A DNA stretch of 64,000 nt from Flavobacteriia bacterium (GCA_016183815.1 JACPDW010000010.1:248001-312000), one strand, 5' to 3'. Counted from the first letter of the stretch, positions 35,270-44,885 are shown. The notes: generated from the sequence alone by a model not told the origin. Translations and numbers: made by a program.

Positions 35270-37171
35270 ATGAGCGATGCAATAAAACACGAATGCGGAA
35301 TCGCCTTATTACGTCTTAAAAAACCACTTTCATTTTACGCAGAAAAATATGAAACGGCATTATATGGCATCAACAAGATGCATTTTATGATGGAAAAACA
35401 GCGTAATCGCGGTCAGGACGGGGCGGGCTTGGCTAACATAAAATTCGATATGCAACCAGGAGAAAGATATATCTCTCGATTTCGTTCAATACATAAAAAT
35501 CCTATTCAAGATATTTTTGACCACATTCATAAAAGAATTAAAAACATCAACGAACTCGACTCAAAACTTCTAAAAGATGTTGACTACCTTAAAAAAAACG
35601 TCGGATTTACTGGAGAATTATTTTTAGGTCATTTAAGGTACGGTACTTTTGGCAAAAATAACATTGAAGCATGTCACCCTTTTTTAAGACAAAATAACTG
35701 GATTACTAGAAATTTATGTTTGGCAGGAAATTTTAATCTCACTAATGTTGAAGAACTTTTTGATACATTGGTTCGAATTGGTCAACATCCAAAAGAAAAA
35801 TCAGATACGGTAACTGTTTTAGAAAAAATCGGTCATTATTTAGACAAAGAAAACGAAAAAAAACTCACTCTTTATAAAGATTCATTTGAAAAAAACGCGG
35901 AGATTTATCAGAAAATCGCCGATGAATTAGACATTGTTTCCATACTAAAAAATTCTTCCCAAGATTGGGATGGAGGTTATGCCATGGCTGGACTTTTTGG
36001 ACATGGAGATGCTTTTGTTTTAAGAGACCCAAATGGAATAAGACCCGCTTTTTGGTATGAAGATGAGGAAATTTGTGTGGTAACCTCCGAAAGACCTGTT
36101 ATTCAAACTTGTTTCAAAACTAGAACAGAAGACATAAAAGAAATCAAACCTGGTCATGCACTGATTATCAAAAAAAATGGACAAGTTAGTGAAGTAGAAA
36201 TCAACGCAACGAAAGAAAAGAAAAGCTGTTCCTTTGAACGAATTTATTTTTCAAGAGGAAACGATAAAGATATCTATAATGAGCGAATTAATTTAGGTAA
36301 ATTAATTGTTAAACAGGTGTTGAAGTCAGTGAATTTCGACCTAGATCATTCTGTTTTTTCATTTATTCCAAACACTGCTGAAATAGCATTTTATGGAATG
36401 ATTAAAGGGTTGGAAGACTATTTAAACGAACAAAAATTAAAAGAAATATTAGCATTGTCTTCCAATAAAAATGAAAAAGAATTAGAAAAGATTTTATTTA
36501 AAAGAGCGAGAATTGAAAAAATTGCAATAAAAGACGCTAAATTACGAACATTCATCACATCGGATACAGAAAGAGACGATTTAGTTTCCTCAAGTTATGA
36601 TATTTCTTATGGCACTGTTCAAAAAGGAATGGACAATTTGGTGGTAATTGACGATAGCATTGTTAGAGGAACAACTTTAAAACAGAGTATCTTGAGAATT
36701 TTGAACCGATTAGAGCCAAAAAAAATTGTGGTGGTTTCTTCCGCTCCTCAGATAAGATATCCAGATTGTTATGGTATTGACATGGCAAAAATGCAAGATT
36801 TTATTGCTTTTGAAGCAACAATTCAACTGTTAAAAGAGCACAAAATGGACTATGTTTTAGATGAGGTATATCAACGCTGTTTAGAGCAACAAAACCTGCC
36901 GAAAGAGCAAGTAAAAAATGTAGTCAAAGAAATATACAAACCTTTTACTGCAGAACAGATCTCCAAGAAAATTGCTGAGTTGTTAAAACCAAAAGACATA
37001 CAGGCAGAAGTGGAAATAGTATATCAATCCATTGAAAATCTTCATGAGGCCTGTCCAAATCATAAAGGAGATTGGTATTTTACGGGTGATTACCCAACTC
37101 CTGGGGGATATAAAGTGGTCAACACTTCCTTTATAAATTATATGGAGGGTAAAAACGAAAGAGCATATTAA
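35270..37171 (+). CDS. Amidophosphoribosyltransferase-like protein (large PurF variant)
   Basis: PurF makes phosphoribosylamine from PRPP and glutamine, the first purine step. The glutaminase nucleophile is probably Cys9 in HECGIAL after an eight-residue propeptide; GHLRYGTFG and CHPF follow. The PRPP-binding motif is VVIDDSIVRGTTL. The protein has 633 residues against about 500 for E. coli PurF, with inserts around residues 70-110 and a C-terminal extension (CPNHKGDWYFTGDYPTPGG). This large form is known from Bacteroidota beside a normal PurF, so a purely biosynthetic role is likely but not certain. Confidence 0.8.
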   Translation: MSDAIKHECGIALLRLKKPLSFYAEKYETALYGINKMHFMMEKQRNRGQDGAGLANIKFDMQPGERYISRFRSIHKNPIQDIFDHIHKRIKNINELDSKLLKDVDYLKKNVGFTGELFLGHLRYGTFGKNNIEACHPFLRQNNWITRNLCLAGNFNLTNVEELFDTLVRIGQHPKEKSDTVTVLEKIGHYLDKENEKKLTLYKDSFEKNAEIYQKIADELDIVSILKNSSQDWDGGYAMAGLFGHGDAFVLRDPNGIRPAFWYEDEEICVVTSERPVIQTCFKTRTEDIKEIKPGHALIIKKNGQVSEVEINATKEKKSCSFERIYFSRGNDKDIYNERINLGKLIVKQVLKSVNFDLDHSVFSFIPNTAEIAFYGMIKGLEDYLNEQKLKEILALSSNKNEKELEKILFKRARIEKIAIKDAKLRTFITSDTERDDLVSSSYDISYGTVQKGMDNLVVIDDSIVRGTTLKQSILRILNRLEPKKIVVVSSAPQIRYPDCYGIDMAKMQDFIAFEATIQLLKEHKMDYVLDEVYQRCLEQQNLPKEQVKNVVKEIYKPFTAEQISKKIAELLKPKDIQAEVEIVYQSIENLHEACPNHKGDWYFTGDYPTPGGYKVVNTSFINYMEGKNERAY

Positions 37172-37180
37172 CTAAGTGTA

Positions 37181-37510
37181 ATGGATTTTTTTTCTACAAA
37201 ATACATGAAATTATTTGCCTTATTCATTGGAATAGTGGCACTTATTCTTTTTTTATTTCCCATTAACCTATTTGAAGGGGAGATAGTTTTTGAGTTAAAC
37301 GGAAACAGGTTTACAGAAAACGCAAAATTAAGTTTGTCTTATTTTATTGGTATTGGAGCTTCTGCATCGGAAACGAAAGATGTTGTCGATTTTAATTTGC
37401 TACCATTAGGCTTTTTGAATGTGTTTTTTTTACTATTTTGTTTACCTCTTCTGATTTCCTATCGATTTTATCTAAATGATTTGAAGAAAGGGGGTAATAT
37501 AATAAAATAA
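37181..37510 (+). CDS. Small hypothetical membrane protein
   Basis: The 109 residues contain two hydrophobic segments (about 9-29 and 73-95) with a polar stretch of ~40 residues between them (LFEGEIVFELNGNRFTENA). No family is recognised. It starts 9 nt after the purF-like gene and is probably cotranscribed with it. Confidence 0.6.
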   Translation: MDFFSTKYMKLFALFIGIVALILFLFPINLFEGEIVFELNGNRFTENAKLSLSYFIGIGASASETKDVVDFNLLPLGFLNVFFLLFCLPLLISYRFYLNDLKKGGNIIK

Positions 37511-37529
37511 CGAAAAGAAAACTTGTATA

Positions 37530-38585
37530 TTAATCGCTTATAATATCTTTAATTGTTTGTATTAACATTTCCTTTCTTTTTTCAAGAGGAAAATTTTGTT
37601 CAATTCTACTCCTAGCTTTTTTTTGAAGGAGTTCAAAATTTGAACAAGTAAGGGCATTGTCCATAATTGTTTTTAATTCATTAATATCCTTTTTCATCAA
37701 AACGAATCCAGAATCCTCAATAATGAAAGGCATTGAAGAGACGTTTGATACGATAGGTACACAAGAACTCAACATTGCTTCACACAAAGCATTAGGAAAA
37801 CCCTCAGACATTGACAATTGGAAATAAAATTGTTTGTTTGACAAAAACTCTGATAATTGTTGAGGATTCATTTTATCAACTAAATAAACATTATTTGAAA
37901 TATTTTGTTGATTTTTAATCGTTTTACCTCCCACAATATAAAAAGAACAATTTGGATAAAATGGAGCTATGTCTAAAATTAAATCAATGCCCTTTAAATA
38001 AATACCAAATCTTGTACTTAAATCCGCGGCAATTGTTACAAAAGAATTTTTTTCTTTATTTGGCGAAGAATACCATTTATTATAATTATAACCATAATAA
38101 ATCACTTTATAAGGAGTTGTACATTTTTTAATATGACACAATACTCCTTGGCAAGAGAAATCCATATTTTGATAAGTATATGAACTGTAAATCAATTCCT
38201 TTGAAACTGGCAATAAATAACTTGCTTTTGTAATACTGAATTTAGTAAACCATCGTAAATATTTTTTATAAAAATTACCATACGAAATAGATGGAAAAGC
38301 TACACAATCTGTTCCACTTAAAACTAAAACATGAATTTTATAAAAGAGAACTTTAAATAATGAAGGAAAAAAAGAATGATACCCACCAAATTGAGTCACA
38401 AATAATTTAACTTTAAAATGTTTAAATATGAAAAAAATCTGTTTTATAAATTGAGTAAAGATTCCTTTTTTATTTCTTACATCAAAATAAAACTCTATAA
38501 CTTCAAATTGTGTTTTTAAAATTTCTATATCTTTTTCTACAAAAGTGGATTTTCCATTATGAAAATATAGAATTTTTCTCTTCAT
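37530..38585 (-). CDS. Glycosyltransferase family 4-like (GT-B) protein
   Basis: The 351-residue protein has the GT-B C-terminal signature SMSEGFPNALCEAMLSSC followed by PIVSNVSSMPFII, the nucleotide-sugar binding pattern of GT1/GT4 families. FKGIDLILDIAPFYP-like and YIVGG strings lie in the linker region. Donor and acceptor are unknown. It starts immediately before the FkbM gene's stop (adjacent bases), so both are one operon, and several more polysaccharide genes follow nearby. Confidence 0.85.
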   Translation of the reverse strand: MKRKILYFHNGKSTFVEKDIEILKTQFEVIEFYFDVRNKKGIFTQFIKQIFFIFKHFKVKLFVTQFGGYHSFFPSLFKVLFYKIHVLVLSGTDCVAFPSISYGNFYKKYLRWFTKFSITKASYLLPVSKELIYSSYTYQNMDFSCQGVLCHIKKCTTPYKVIYYGYNYNKWYSSPNKEKNSFVTIAADLSTRFGIYLKGIDLILDIAPFYPNCSFYIVGGKTIKNQQNISNNVYLVDKMNPQQLSEFLSNKQFYFQLSMSEGFPNALCEAMLSSCVPIVSNVSSMPFIIEDSGFVLMKKDINELKTIMDNALTCSNFELLQKKARSRIEQNFPLEKRKEMLIQTIKDIISD

Positions 38586-39530
38586 TTAATTTATGAACAT
38601 TTGAATTTGAGTAATTTTTGTTTTTGGACAGAAGATAAAATTTCTATATACAGTATCATCAGATACATCTAACAATGAATGGATTTTTCTTAAACAATGA
38701 TTACGATATTGGAAAATTTCATATTGATCTAAGTCATCTAAAACTTGTTGTGTTTCTTTGGCAATAACATCATAAACTTCACAAATTATAATGGGTTCTA
38801 ACTGTCTAATTGTTTCTTTACTGCATTTTAAAATAAGATGTTCTGTACATTCTGTATCTAATTTGAGTACATCTAATTGACTTAATTTATTTTCTTTAAC
38901 AATAGTGTCTAAAGTAATTACATCTACTTCGTAGGAAGAAGATTTGTTTAATCCAAATTTATTTTGTAAACTGTTTGAACCGTTTAGATTATGTACAACC
39001 CATGGATATTTTGTATTAATAACATCGTGAAAAAGCAATTTTCCATCAAGATCCGAAACAGCTTTTTTAATCAACGTAGAATTAGTTATGTTGTTGAGGG
39101 CAATATTTTCTTGTACATAATGAGAAGGGCCAAAAGAAGGTTCGAATGTATAAATAGAAACTTTTGGGTTTAATTTTCCAGCTAATACAGTAAAATATCC
39201 AATATTTGCCCCTACATCAAAAAAAACTTTTGACTGTAAAATTAATTCCTTAAATAATGGCGAAAATTCATAATTTTCAGCTCCATTAAAATATAACTCT
39301 TGTGTTACTGAGCAAGTTTGATTTGTTTTTAATTTAAATTTTACTCCAAATGCTTTAATCTTTAATATACCTGATATAGTAATAATTTTCTTATTGAAAA
39401 TCATATAGACTATATAGGCTATTGGTCTTAATATCGCATTTATTTGACTAGAATAAATTATTTTGTAAAAAATAGATTTCATTATTACAAAAGTAATTTT
39501 TTTATTGCGAAAGCATTTAATTTGAAACAT
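38586..39530 (-). CDS. FkbM family methyltransferase
   Basis: FkbM-type enzymes O-methylate sugars or polyketides. The SAM motif is VFFDVGANIGYFTVLAG (residues ~109-125), followed by YTFEPSFGPSHYVQENIALN and a late LDVLKLDTECTEHLILK. Residues ~10-40 are hydrophobic and basic, a possible membrane anchor. The start may also be the internal ATG of MKSIFYKI (residue 17). It is followed directly by the glycosyltransferase gene. Confidence 0.85.
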   Translation of the reverse strand: MFQIKCFRNKKITFVIMKSIFYKIIYSSQINAILRPIAYIVYMIFNKKIITISGILKIKAFGVKFKLKTNQTCSVTQELYFNGAENYEFSPLFKELILQSKVFFDVGANIGYFTVLAGKLNPKVSIYTFEPSFGPSHYVQENIALNNITNSTLIKKAVSDLDGKLLFHDVINTKYPWVVHNLNGSNSLQNKFGLNKSSSYEVDVITLDTIVKENKLSQLDVLKLDTECTEHLILKCSKETIRQLEPIIICEVYDVIAKETQQVLDDLDQYEIFQYRNHCLRKIHSLLDVSDDTVYRNFIFCPKTKITQIQMFIN

Positions 39531-39601
39531 AAATAGTTGATGATCTATAAAAAAACTTTGATATTTGAAAAAATAGACTTAAATTTGATAAAAAATGAGA
39601 T

Positions 39602-40552
39602 ATGAAGAAGAATTATTTTATCCTATTCGTTTTATTAATTTTTAATTTACATTCTCAAATTGAAAATGGAAGAGTTGCATTTTATCCTTTAGATGGTGAT
39701 GCAATAGACATTAGTAGTAATCAATTAAACGGAACATTGATAGGGGCAGTTCCTGCAAATGATAGAAACAATAATTTAAATTCTGCACTAACATTTGATG
39801 GAGTAAACGACTATGTGTCTTTGCCTAATTCCCAACTTCTTAAGCCACAATTTCCTTTTTCAATAGCTTTTTGGGCTAAAATCAACGAAAGTGAAGCTAC
39901 AGTTTTTTACACCTCCGATTATATTGATCAATACTATTATGGATTTTGGGTGGGAATTACTTTAGAGAATGAAGTTCACATAAACTTTGGTGATGGTGGT
40001 AATTCGGGTACTTCAAGCAGACAATCAAAGGTCGCCTCTCAACTTCTTCCTGTTGGTTCTTGGCATCATATACTTTGTGTAGTTAGAAGTGCAAATGATA
40101 TGGATATTTATATAGATTGTGAAAATGCTGGAGGAAATTATTCTGGAGAAGGAGAATTGCAAATGGTTTACTCAAGTTCTGCATCACCTAGATTATGTAA
40201 CGCTGTTGCTCAGTCAGCATTAGACCCAACATTTATGAATGGCTCAATAGATGAATTAATGATTTGGAATAGAGAAGTTACTTTAGAAGAGCTTAAGTCT
40301 TTTTGTCGTACTTCTAGTTTAAAAGCTGAGGAAGAGTTGGCTTTAAATGTATATCCTAACCCAGCAGAAGAAGAATTAAATCTTAGTAGTGAATATAATA
40401 AATCAAAGTATGAAATACTTACTTTATTAGGTGAGACGATTAAAAAAGGAAAAATTACAAATAGTGAAATTGATATAAAAGAGCTTTCCAATGGTCAATA
40501 TTTGCTTAAAATTGAATCTAGCAAAAGGGTTATTAAATTCATAAAACAATAA
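39602..40552 (+). CDS. Secreted LamG-domain protein with T9SS sorting signal
   Basis: A signal peptide (MKKNYFILFVLLIFNLHSQ) is followed by a LamG/concanavalin-like domain (residues ~20-230: VAFYPLDGDAIDISSNQLNG, FDGVNDYVSLPNS, WHHILCVVRS, GSIDELMIWNR). The last ~70 residues are a type A T9SS sorting domain (NVYPNPAEEELNL ... NGQYLLKIESSKRVIKFIKQ). It is exported through the type IX system and anchored or released at the cell surface, where LamG probably binds carbohydrate. It is convergent with recR with a 2-nt gap. Confidence 0.9.
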   Translation: MKKNYFILFVLLIFNLHSQIENGRVAFYPLDGDAIDISSNQLNGTLIGAVPANDRNNNLNSALTFDGVNDYVSLPNSQLLKPQFPFSIAFWAKINESEATVFYTSDYIDQYYYGFWVGITLENEVHINFGDGGNSGTSSRQSKVASQLLPVGSWHHILCVVRSANDMDIYIDCENAGGNYSGEGELQMVYSSSASPRLCNAVAQSALDPTFMNGSIDELMIWNREVTLEELKSFCRTSSLKAEEELALNVYPNPAEEELNLSSEYNKSKYEILTLLGETIKKGKITNSEIDIKELSNGQYLLKIESSKRVIKFIKQ

Positions 40553-40554
40553 AT

Positions 40555-41160
40555 CTAAATCGTAAAGGGCAAACGATTTTTTAAAGATTTGGCAAGTGTT
40601 ATGGAGTCGATGTATTGAAGTTCTGACCCAATAGAAACACCTTTCGATAATGTAGTGATTTTAATTTGAAAAGGAGAAAATTTTTTGTACAAATAATAAT
40701 TAGTAGTGTCCCCTTCCATCGTTGCGTTTAAAGCTAAAATGATTTCCTCGACCTCGCCGTTTTGAAGTTTATTTATAAGGGTTTCTGTTTTTAAATCGTT
40801 TGGACCTATTCCATCTATAGGAGAAATAACTCCTCCTAAAACATGATAAACCCCTTTGTAACTTGAGGTTTCTTCAATTGCCATCACATCTTGAATGTTT
40901 TCCACCACACAAACAATTTTTTTTTCTCTGTTTGGGCTTGAACAAATTGAACACGTGGGAGTGTCAGAAATATTATTACATAAATTACATAAAAGAATTT
41001 TATCTTCTAAATCGGCAATACTTTGAGCAAGCAACTGTATGTCTTCCGTTTTTTTGTTTAAAATGGAAATGGCTAAACGAAGGGCAGACCTTTTTCCAAT
41101 ACCTGGAAGTGTACTTAACTGTTCAACGGCTTTGTCTAAAATCAAAGAAGGGATATTCAT
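40555..41160 (-). CDS. recR: Recombination protein RecR
   Basis: RecR acts with RecF/RecO to load RecA at gaps. The N-terminal helix-hairpin-helix (LSTLPGIGKRSALRLA) is followed by the C4 zinc finger CNLCNNISDTPTCSIC and the Toprim domain (CVVENIQDVMAIEETSSYKG, YHVLGGVISPIDGIGP). The length of 201 is normal. It follows the sugar-transferase gene with a 1-nt overlap. Confidence 0.96.
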   Translation of the reverse strand: MNIPSLILDKAVEQLSTLPGIGKRSALRLAISILNKKTEDIQLLAQSIADLEDKILLCNLCNNISDTPTCSICSSPNREKKIVCVVENIQDVMAIEETSSYKGVYHVLGGVISPIDGIGPNDLKTETLINKLQNGEVEEIILALNATMEGDTTNYYLYKKFSPFQIKITTLSKGVSIGSELQYIDSITLAKSLKNRLPFTI

Positions 41161-42554
41161 TATTTGCCTTTTCCTTTTAAAATGATAAAAAATGTAAATA
41201 ACATTATTTTAAAATCTAATGCTAAAGAAATATTTTTTAAGTACAATAAATCGTATTTCATTCGCTGAATCATTTGATCTACATTTTCAGCATAACCATA
41301 TTTAACTTGACCCCACGAGGTAATTCCTGGTCGAACAATATTTAATTCTAAAAATTGCGGTTCACGAACGACAATTAAATCAATATAAAATTGTCTTTCT
41401 GGTCTTGGTCCAACCAAAGACATCTCTCCTAAAATTACATTAATAAATTGAGGAAACTCATCAAAACGACTTTTTCTTAAAAACTTACCAAAAGGGGTAA
41501 TACGTGGATCGTTTTCTGTAGATAATTGAGGGCCATTTTTTTCAGAGTTTATATACATGGTGCGGAATTTTATAATCTTAAAATTTTTACCATTTTTTCC
41601 AATTCTATCTTGTAGAAAAAAAACAGAACCTTCAGAAGTAAATTTGATGATTAACGCAATAAATAGAAAAAAAGGAAGTAAAATTATTAAGGCAAGAACA
41701 GAAAAAAGTATATCGATAAACCTTTTGGTTGTTCTTTGCCAAACAGGCATTCTGTTTGCGTTGACTTCAATTAATAAAGCACCAAACAAGTTACTCATTT
41801 GAACAGATCCAGATAAAATGTCGTACATATCAGGTAAAATTTTTATTTTTATATTTTTTCTAGAGAGTTTAGCAATAAGTGTTTTAAGTCGTTCATGTTC
41901 AGTGCTTTCCAGTGCAATAATAACTTCTTCTACCTGATTGTTTTTTAAAATTTCATCTAATTGATTAATATGTCCCAAATAAGGTATTTTATTTTCTAAA
42001 AGTTTATCAATCCCATTTAAATTAATGAAACCAATGAAAGTATTTCCAATGCTTTTTTTCATTCCTTGAATTTCAAGGTAAATGCTCAAAGCTTTTTCAC
42101 TTCCACCTAACAAAACTGTTGAAAAGCCCTCTTTACGAGATTGAATTTTATAAACTTGTAATGAGACCCAAATGATTCGTGGAAAAAAACTGATAATAAA
42201 ATGCAAGGTGAAAAGTAAAGCTATAGATTGATAATATGCATAATAACCTTTAATTGAATCGTCTAAAAGAAGGGCAAAAAATAAAATAATACTGCCCATT
42301 AAACTTGCTTGAAATGTGAGGGAAAAAATTTTAAAACGATGTAAACGTTTTATATCCACATACGTTCCTTGCAATAAATAGATGAAAAGCCAAAAAATGG
42401 GGACAAAAATAATTCCATAATAAAAGGATTCACTAATTTCAAATGGACTTTTTTCAATAAAAATTTTACGAAAATAAAAAAACAAGAACCAAGAACAAAA
42501 AGCGGCAACAAAGTCGAGTAAAATAAAAAAGTATATTCTGAAAGGAATTTTCAT
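41160..42554 (-). CDS. Polyprenyl-phosphate sugar-1-phosphate transferase (exopolysaccharide initiation)
   Basis: The 464-residue protein has about four N-terminal membrane helices, a middle CoA-binding-like domain (LLGGSEKALSIYLEI) and a C-terminal bacterial sugar-transferase domain: KRFIDILFSVLALI, VFFLQDRIGKNGK, KFRTMYINSE, FLRKSRFDEFPQFINV and LVGPRPERQF. It loads the first sugar on undecaprenyl phosphate. It overlaps recR by 1 nt and the upstream lipoprotein gene by 4 nt. Confidence 0.92.
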   Translation of the reverse strand: MKIPFRIYFFILLDFVAAFCSWFLFFYFRKIFIEKSPFEISESFYYGIIFVPIFWLFIYLLQGTYVDIKRLHRFKIFSLTFQASLMGSIILFFALLLDDSIKGYYAYYQSIALLFTLHFIISFFPRIIWVSLQVYKIQSRKEGFSTVLLGGSEKALSIYLEIQGMKKSIGNTFIGFINLNGIDKLLENKIPYLGHINQLDEILKNNQVEEVIIALESTEHERLKTLIAKLSRKNIKIKILPDMYDILSGSVQMSNLFGALLIEVNANRMPVWQRTTKRFIDILFSVLALIILLPFFLFIALIIKFTSEGSVFFLQDRIGKNGKNFKIIKFRTMYINSEKNGPQLSTENDPRITPFGKFLRKSRFDEFPQFINVILGEMSLVGPRPERQFYIDLIVVREPQFLELNIVRPGITSWGQVKYGYAENVDQMIQRMKYDLLYLKNISLALDFKIMLFTFFIILKGKGK

Positions 42555-43423
42555 TTTTTATACAGAAAACGAATATTATCGATAAATATTTTGCTTTCTG
42601 ATTTTGTAACATCTAAAGATGCCGAAAAGACATGTTTAAAATAAACAGCTGTACTTTGACTTGAAACCAATTCTTTCAAATCAATATATATTTTTTTCCA
42701 GCCAAGATTAGCATAATCAAAGGAGTTTAAAGAAATATTGGGATTGGTTTTTTCATAACCATTAATTGAAGCATTTAAAGAGGTAAGAAAAGAATTACTT
42801 GTCATATAATCTATTTCTAAATAAACTTCAGCACCCGCTTTTGGCACATTATAAAAAGGGATGCTTTCATAAGCAAAAACAGAATCAATTTTATTTAACT
42901 CAATATAACCATAAAAATTACCATATTTTACATAATTAGGATCATTTTTTTTCTGAAGTAGTGCTAAATTTCCGTTTAAAGGTGTCAGCTCTGTTGAAGC
43001 ATCTTCAAAATCTTCTACCCAAAAAGACAAATTTGAAAGGTAATGTGTGCTAGGTTTTATTGTATGAACCTTATCAATTTCCATATTGATTACTGTGTCA
43101 AATGTACTACAAAAAGGGTAACTTTTTTTTGTTGCAGAAATTCCGTTATTTCTTACCACAGGATACAGTTTAATTTCTTTTTGGCCTTCAAGCAAAAGTG
43201 GGATTTTAACTGGCAACTCAAAATAACCTATTATTTTCCCATCAATACTAATGTAAACATCATCAAACTGGTGACTTAATATTCCAGCGGCACCTGCTTC
43301 ATCAGGGTTTTCAACTATTGTCCATTTATCAATCTCAATCCATGTTGGGTTTTGATTGTTTTTTACGCAAGAAGAGAAAACAAATAGCAAAAATAAAAAA
43401 CAAAAACAGCTTGTTTTATACAT
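42551..43423 (-). CDS. Hypothetical lipoprotein
   Basis: I start at 43423, which opens a lipoprotein signal (MYKTSCFCFLFLLFVFSSC); the ATG at 43447 adds eight residues and overlaps the upstream gene. The 290-residue mature protein is beta-rich, with no known domain; strings like SIDGKIIGYFELPVKIP and YVKYGNFYGYIELNKID suggest sugar- or envelope-related beta folds. It overlaps the sugar transferase by 4 nt, so it is probably part of the polysaccharide operon. Confidence 0.8.
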   Translation of the reverse strand: MYKTSCFCFLFLLFVFSSCVKNNQNPTWIEIDKWTIVENPDEAGAAGILSHQFDDVYISIDGKIIGYFELPVKIPLLLEGQKEIKLYPVVRNNGISATKKSYPFCSTFDTVINMEIDKVHTIKPSTHYLSNLSFWVEDFEDASTELTPLNGNLALLQKKNDPNYVKYGNFYGYIELNKIDSVFAYESIPFYNVPKAGAEVYLEIDYMTSNSFLTSLNASINGYEKTNPNISLNSFDYANLGWKKIYIDLKELVSSQSTAVYFKHVFSASLDVTKSESKIFIDNIRFLYKK

Positions 43424-43443
43424 CCATTTCGAGCTTAAATAAA

Positions 43444-44430
43444 TCATAATAAAGGTTTTGCTTTTTGTATATTGTCCAAAATTTGGTACGCTAAGGTCAG
43501 TGCTTTAGAAGCGTCAAAAATGTTAACTTTTGGAGCGTTATTATTTACAATGCTGTCGTGAAAAGAAATCAATTCTTCTTTAATAGCATTAAAATCAAAA
43601 ATATCTGGCTTGTCAAACAAAACTTTTTTCTTTGTTTTATTTTCACCTAAATCAAAAACGATATCAAAAGGATCTGGTTCGCCTTCAATATTTTCTAAGC
43701 GGAAAACTTCCAATTCTTTAGTTAAAAAATCCACACTAATATAAGCATCTTTTTGAAAAAACCTTGATTTTCTCATGTTTTTCAATGAAATTCTAGAAGA
43801 AGTTAAATTGGCCACACAACCATTTTTAAAAACAATTCTCGCATTTGCAATGTCATCAGAATCACTTACAACAGCAACTCCAGAGGCAGAAATATTTTCA
43901 ACTTCAGAGTCAACAACGCTTAAAATAACATCTAAATCGTGAATCATTAAATCCAACACAACAGGAACATCAGTCCCACGTGGGTTAAATTGTGCTAAAC
44001 GATGTGTTTCAATAAACATTGGGTTCTTAAAGTACGGCATGGCCTTTACAAACGCGGGATTAAAACGTTCTACGTGACCTACTTGAACCTTAATTTGATT
44101 TTTTTTGTTAAGTTGAATTAACTTTTCGGCTTCTTCGATTGTTTGAGTAATTGGTTTTTCAATAAAGACATGCTTATTAGCAGAAATTATTTTGTAAGCC
44201 AGTTCAAAATGAGAAATAGTTGGGGTAACGACATCTAAACAATCAGACTGATTAATGAGTTCATTTGGGTTTTCAAAAAAAGGAATTTGAAACTCATGAG
44301 CTATTTGTTTTCCATAATCCAAATTGTTGTCATGAACACCAACGATTTTGTACAAAGTATTTAATTCTTTCAGTAATCTTAAATGAATTTTACCTAAATG
44401 ACCGACTCCAAACAAACCTATCTCTAACAT
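43444..44430 (-). CDS. Gfo/Idh/MocA family NAD(P)-dependent oxidoreductase
   Basis: I start at 44430 (MLEIGLFGVGHLG), which opens the Rossmann fold; the ATG at 44463 adds eleven residues without support. Dinucleotide binding is GLFGVGHLGKIH; the catalytic EKPIT is near residue 98; a sugar-binding domain follows. Such enzymes oxidise sugar-nucleotide or inositol substrates. It heads the minus-strand operon with the lipoprotein, sugar transferase and recR genes. Confidence 0.88.
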   Translation of the reverse strand: MLEIGLFGVGHLGKIHLRLLKELNTLYKIVGVHDNNLDYGKQIAHEFQIPFFENPNELINQSDCLDVVTPTISHFELAYKIISANKHVFIEKPITQTIEEAEKLIQLNKKNQIKVQVGHVERFNPAFVKAMPYFKNPMFIETHRLAQFNPRGTDVPVVLDLMIHDLDVILSVVDSEVENISASGVAVVSDSDDIANARIVFKNGCVANLTSSRISLKNMRKSRFFQKDAYISVDFLTKELEVFRLENIEGEPDPFDIVFDLGENKTKKKVLFDKPDIFDFNAIKEELISFHDSIVNNNAPKVNIFDASKALTLAYQILDNIQKAKPLL

Positions 44431-44483
44431 GGAAATAATTTGTACAAAAATAATCAATTTCAAAAACTTTTTTCAAAAATGTA

Positions 44484-44511
44484 TTGAATAAAAAAATTAT
44501 AACTATCTTTG
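44484..44511 (+). promoter_or_regulatory. Bacteroidota promoter for tRNA-Asp
   Basis: TATCTTTG (44504-44511) matches TAnnTTTG and a -33 TTG is at 44484-44486 with 17-nt spacing. The tRNA begins 72 nt after the -7 element. Confidence 0.6.
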
Positions 44512-44583
44512 CAGAGCTTTTAGAGAAAAGCACACACAATTTTTGAATTCCGATGTTTCGGGAGATTGAAAAATTAAAAAATT

Positions 44584-44657
44584 GGTTTGGTAGTTCAGTT
44601 GGTTAGAATACCTGCCTGTCACGCAGGGGGTCGCGGGTTCGAGTCCCGTCCAGACCG
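44584..44657 (+). tRNA. tRNA-Asp (GUC)
   Basis: The acceptor GGTTTGG pairs with CCAGACC (one T-G); the D-arm is AGTTCAGTTGGTTAGAAT; the anticodon stem CCTGC/GCAGG encloses CTGTCAC with anticodon GTC; the T-arm is GCGGG-TTCGAGT-CCCGT. Discriminator G, no encoded CCA. It is the last core gene before the integrase-led island, and so probably the integration target. Confidence 0.93.
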
Positions 44658-44885
44658 CTTTTACAGTTGCAAATCCATGCAACTTAGCGAAAGCCCTTCA
44701 TTTAGAAGGGCTTTTTTATTTTCCCTACATTCAGTTTCACCCTATTTCACCCACTTACCAGTGGGCAAATCGGTGGACATAAATTCCACGAAAAAAGTCC
44801 ACCGAATAAGGTGTAATTGCACTGCTTTTCAATACTTTGCATTTTGTTATAATGAACGCTTGCTGTAAGTTTAACCAATTAAAAA
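44658..44885. other. Candidate attL and integrase-binding region with nested repeats
   Basis: Right after tRNA-Asp, AGTTGCA (44665-44671) pairs with TGCAACT (44678-44684). TTTCACCC repeats at 44735-44742 and 44745-44752. CCCACT (44750-44755) pairs with AGTGGG (44760-44765), and CGGTGGAC (44771-44778) with GTCCACCG (44797-44804). Such a set of short inverted and direct repeats between a tRNA and an integrase gene is typical of core and arm sites. The exact crossover needs attR, which is outside the window. Confidence 0.5.
44690..44718 (+). terminator. Terminator after tRNA-Asp
   Basis: AAAGCCCTTC (44690-44699) pairs perfectly with GAAGGGCTTT (44705-44714) around a 5-base loop and continues into six T. 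Confidence 0.85.

Noticed and set aside
44587-44868. 93-codon frame starting within tRNA-Asp
   Set aside because: It overlaps the tRNA, a terminator and the integrase-site repeats, and its product looks like translated tRNA.
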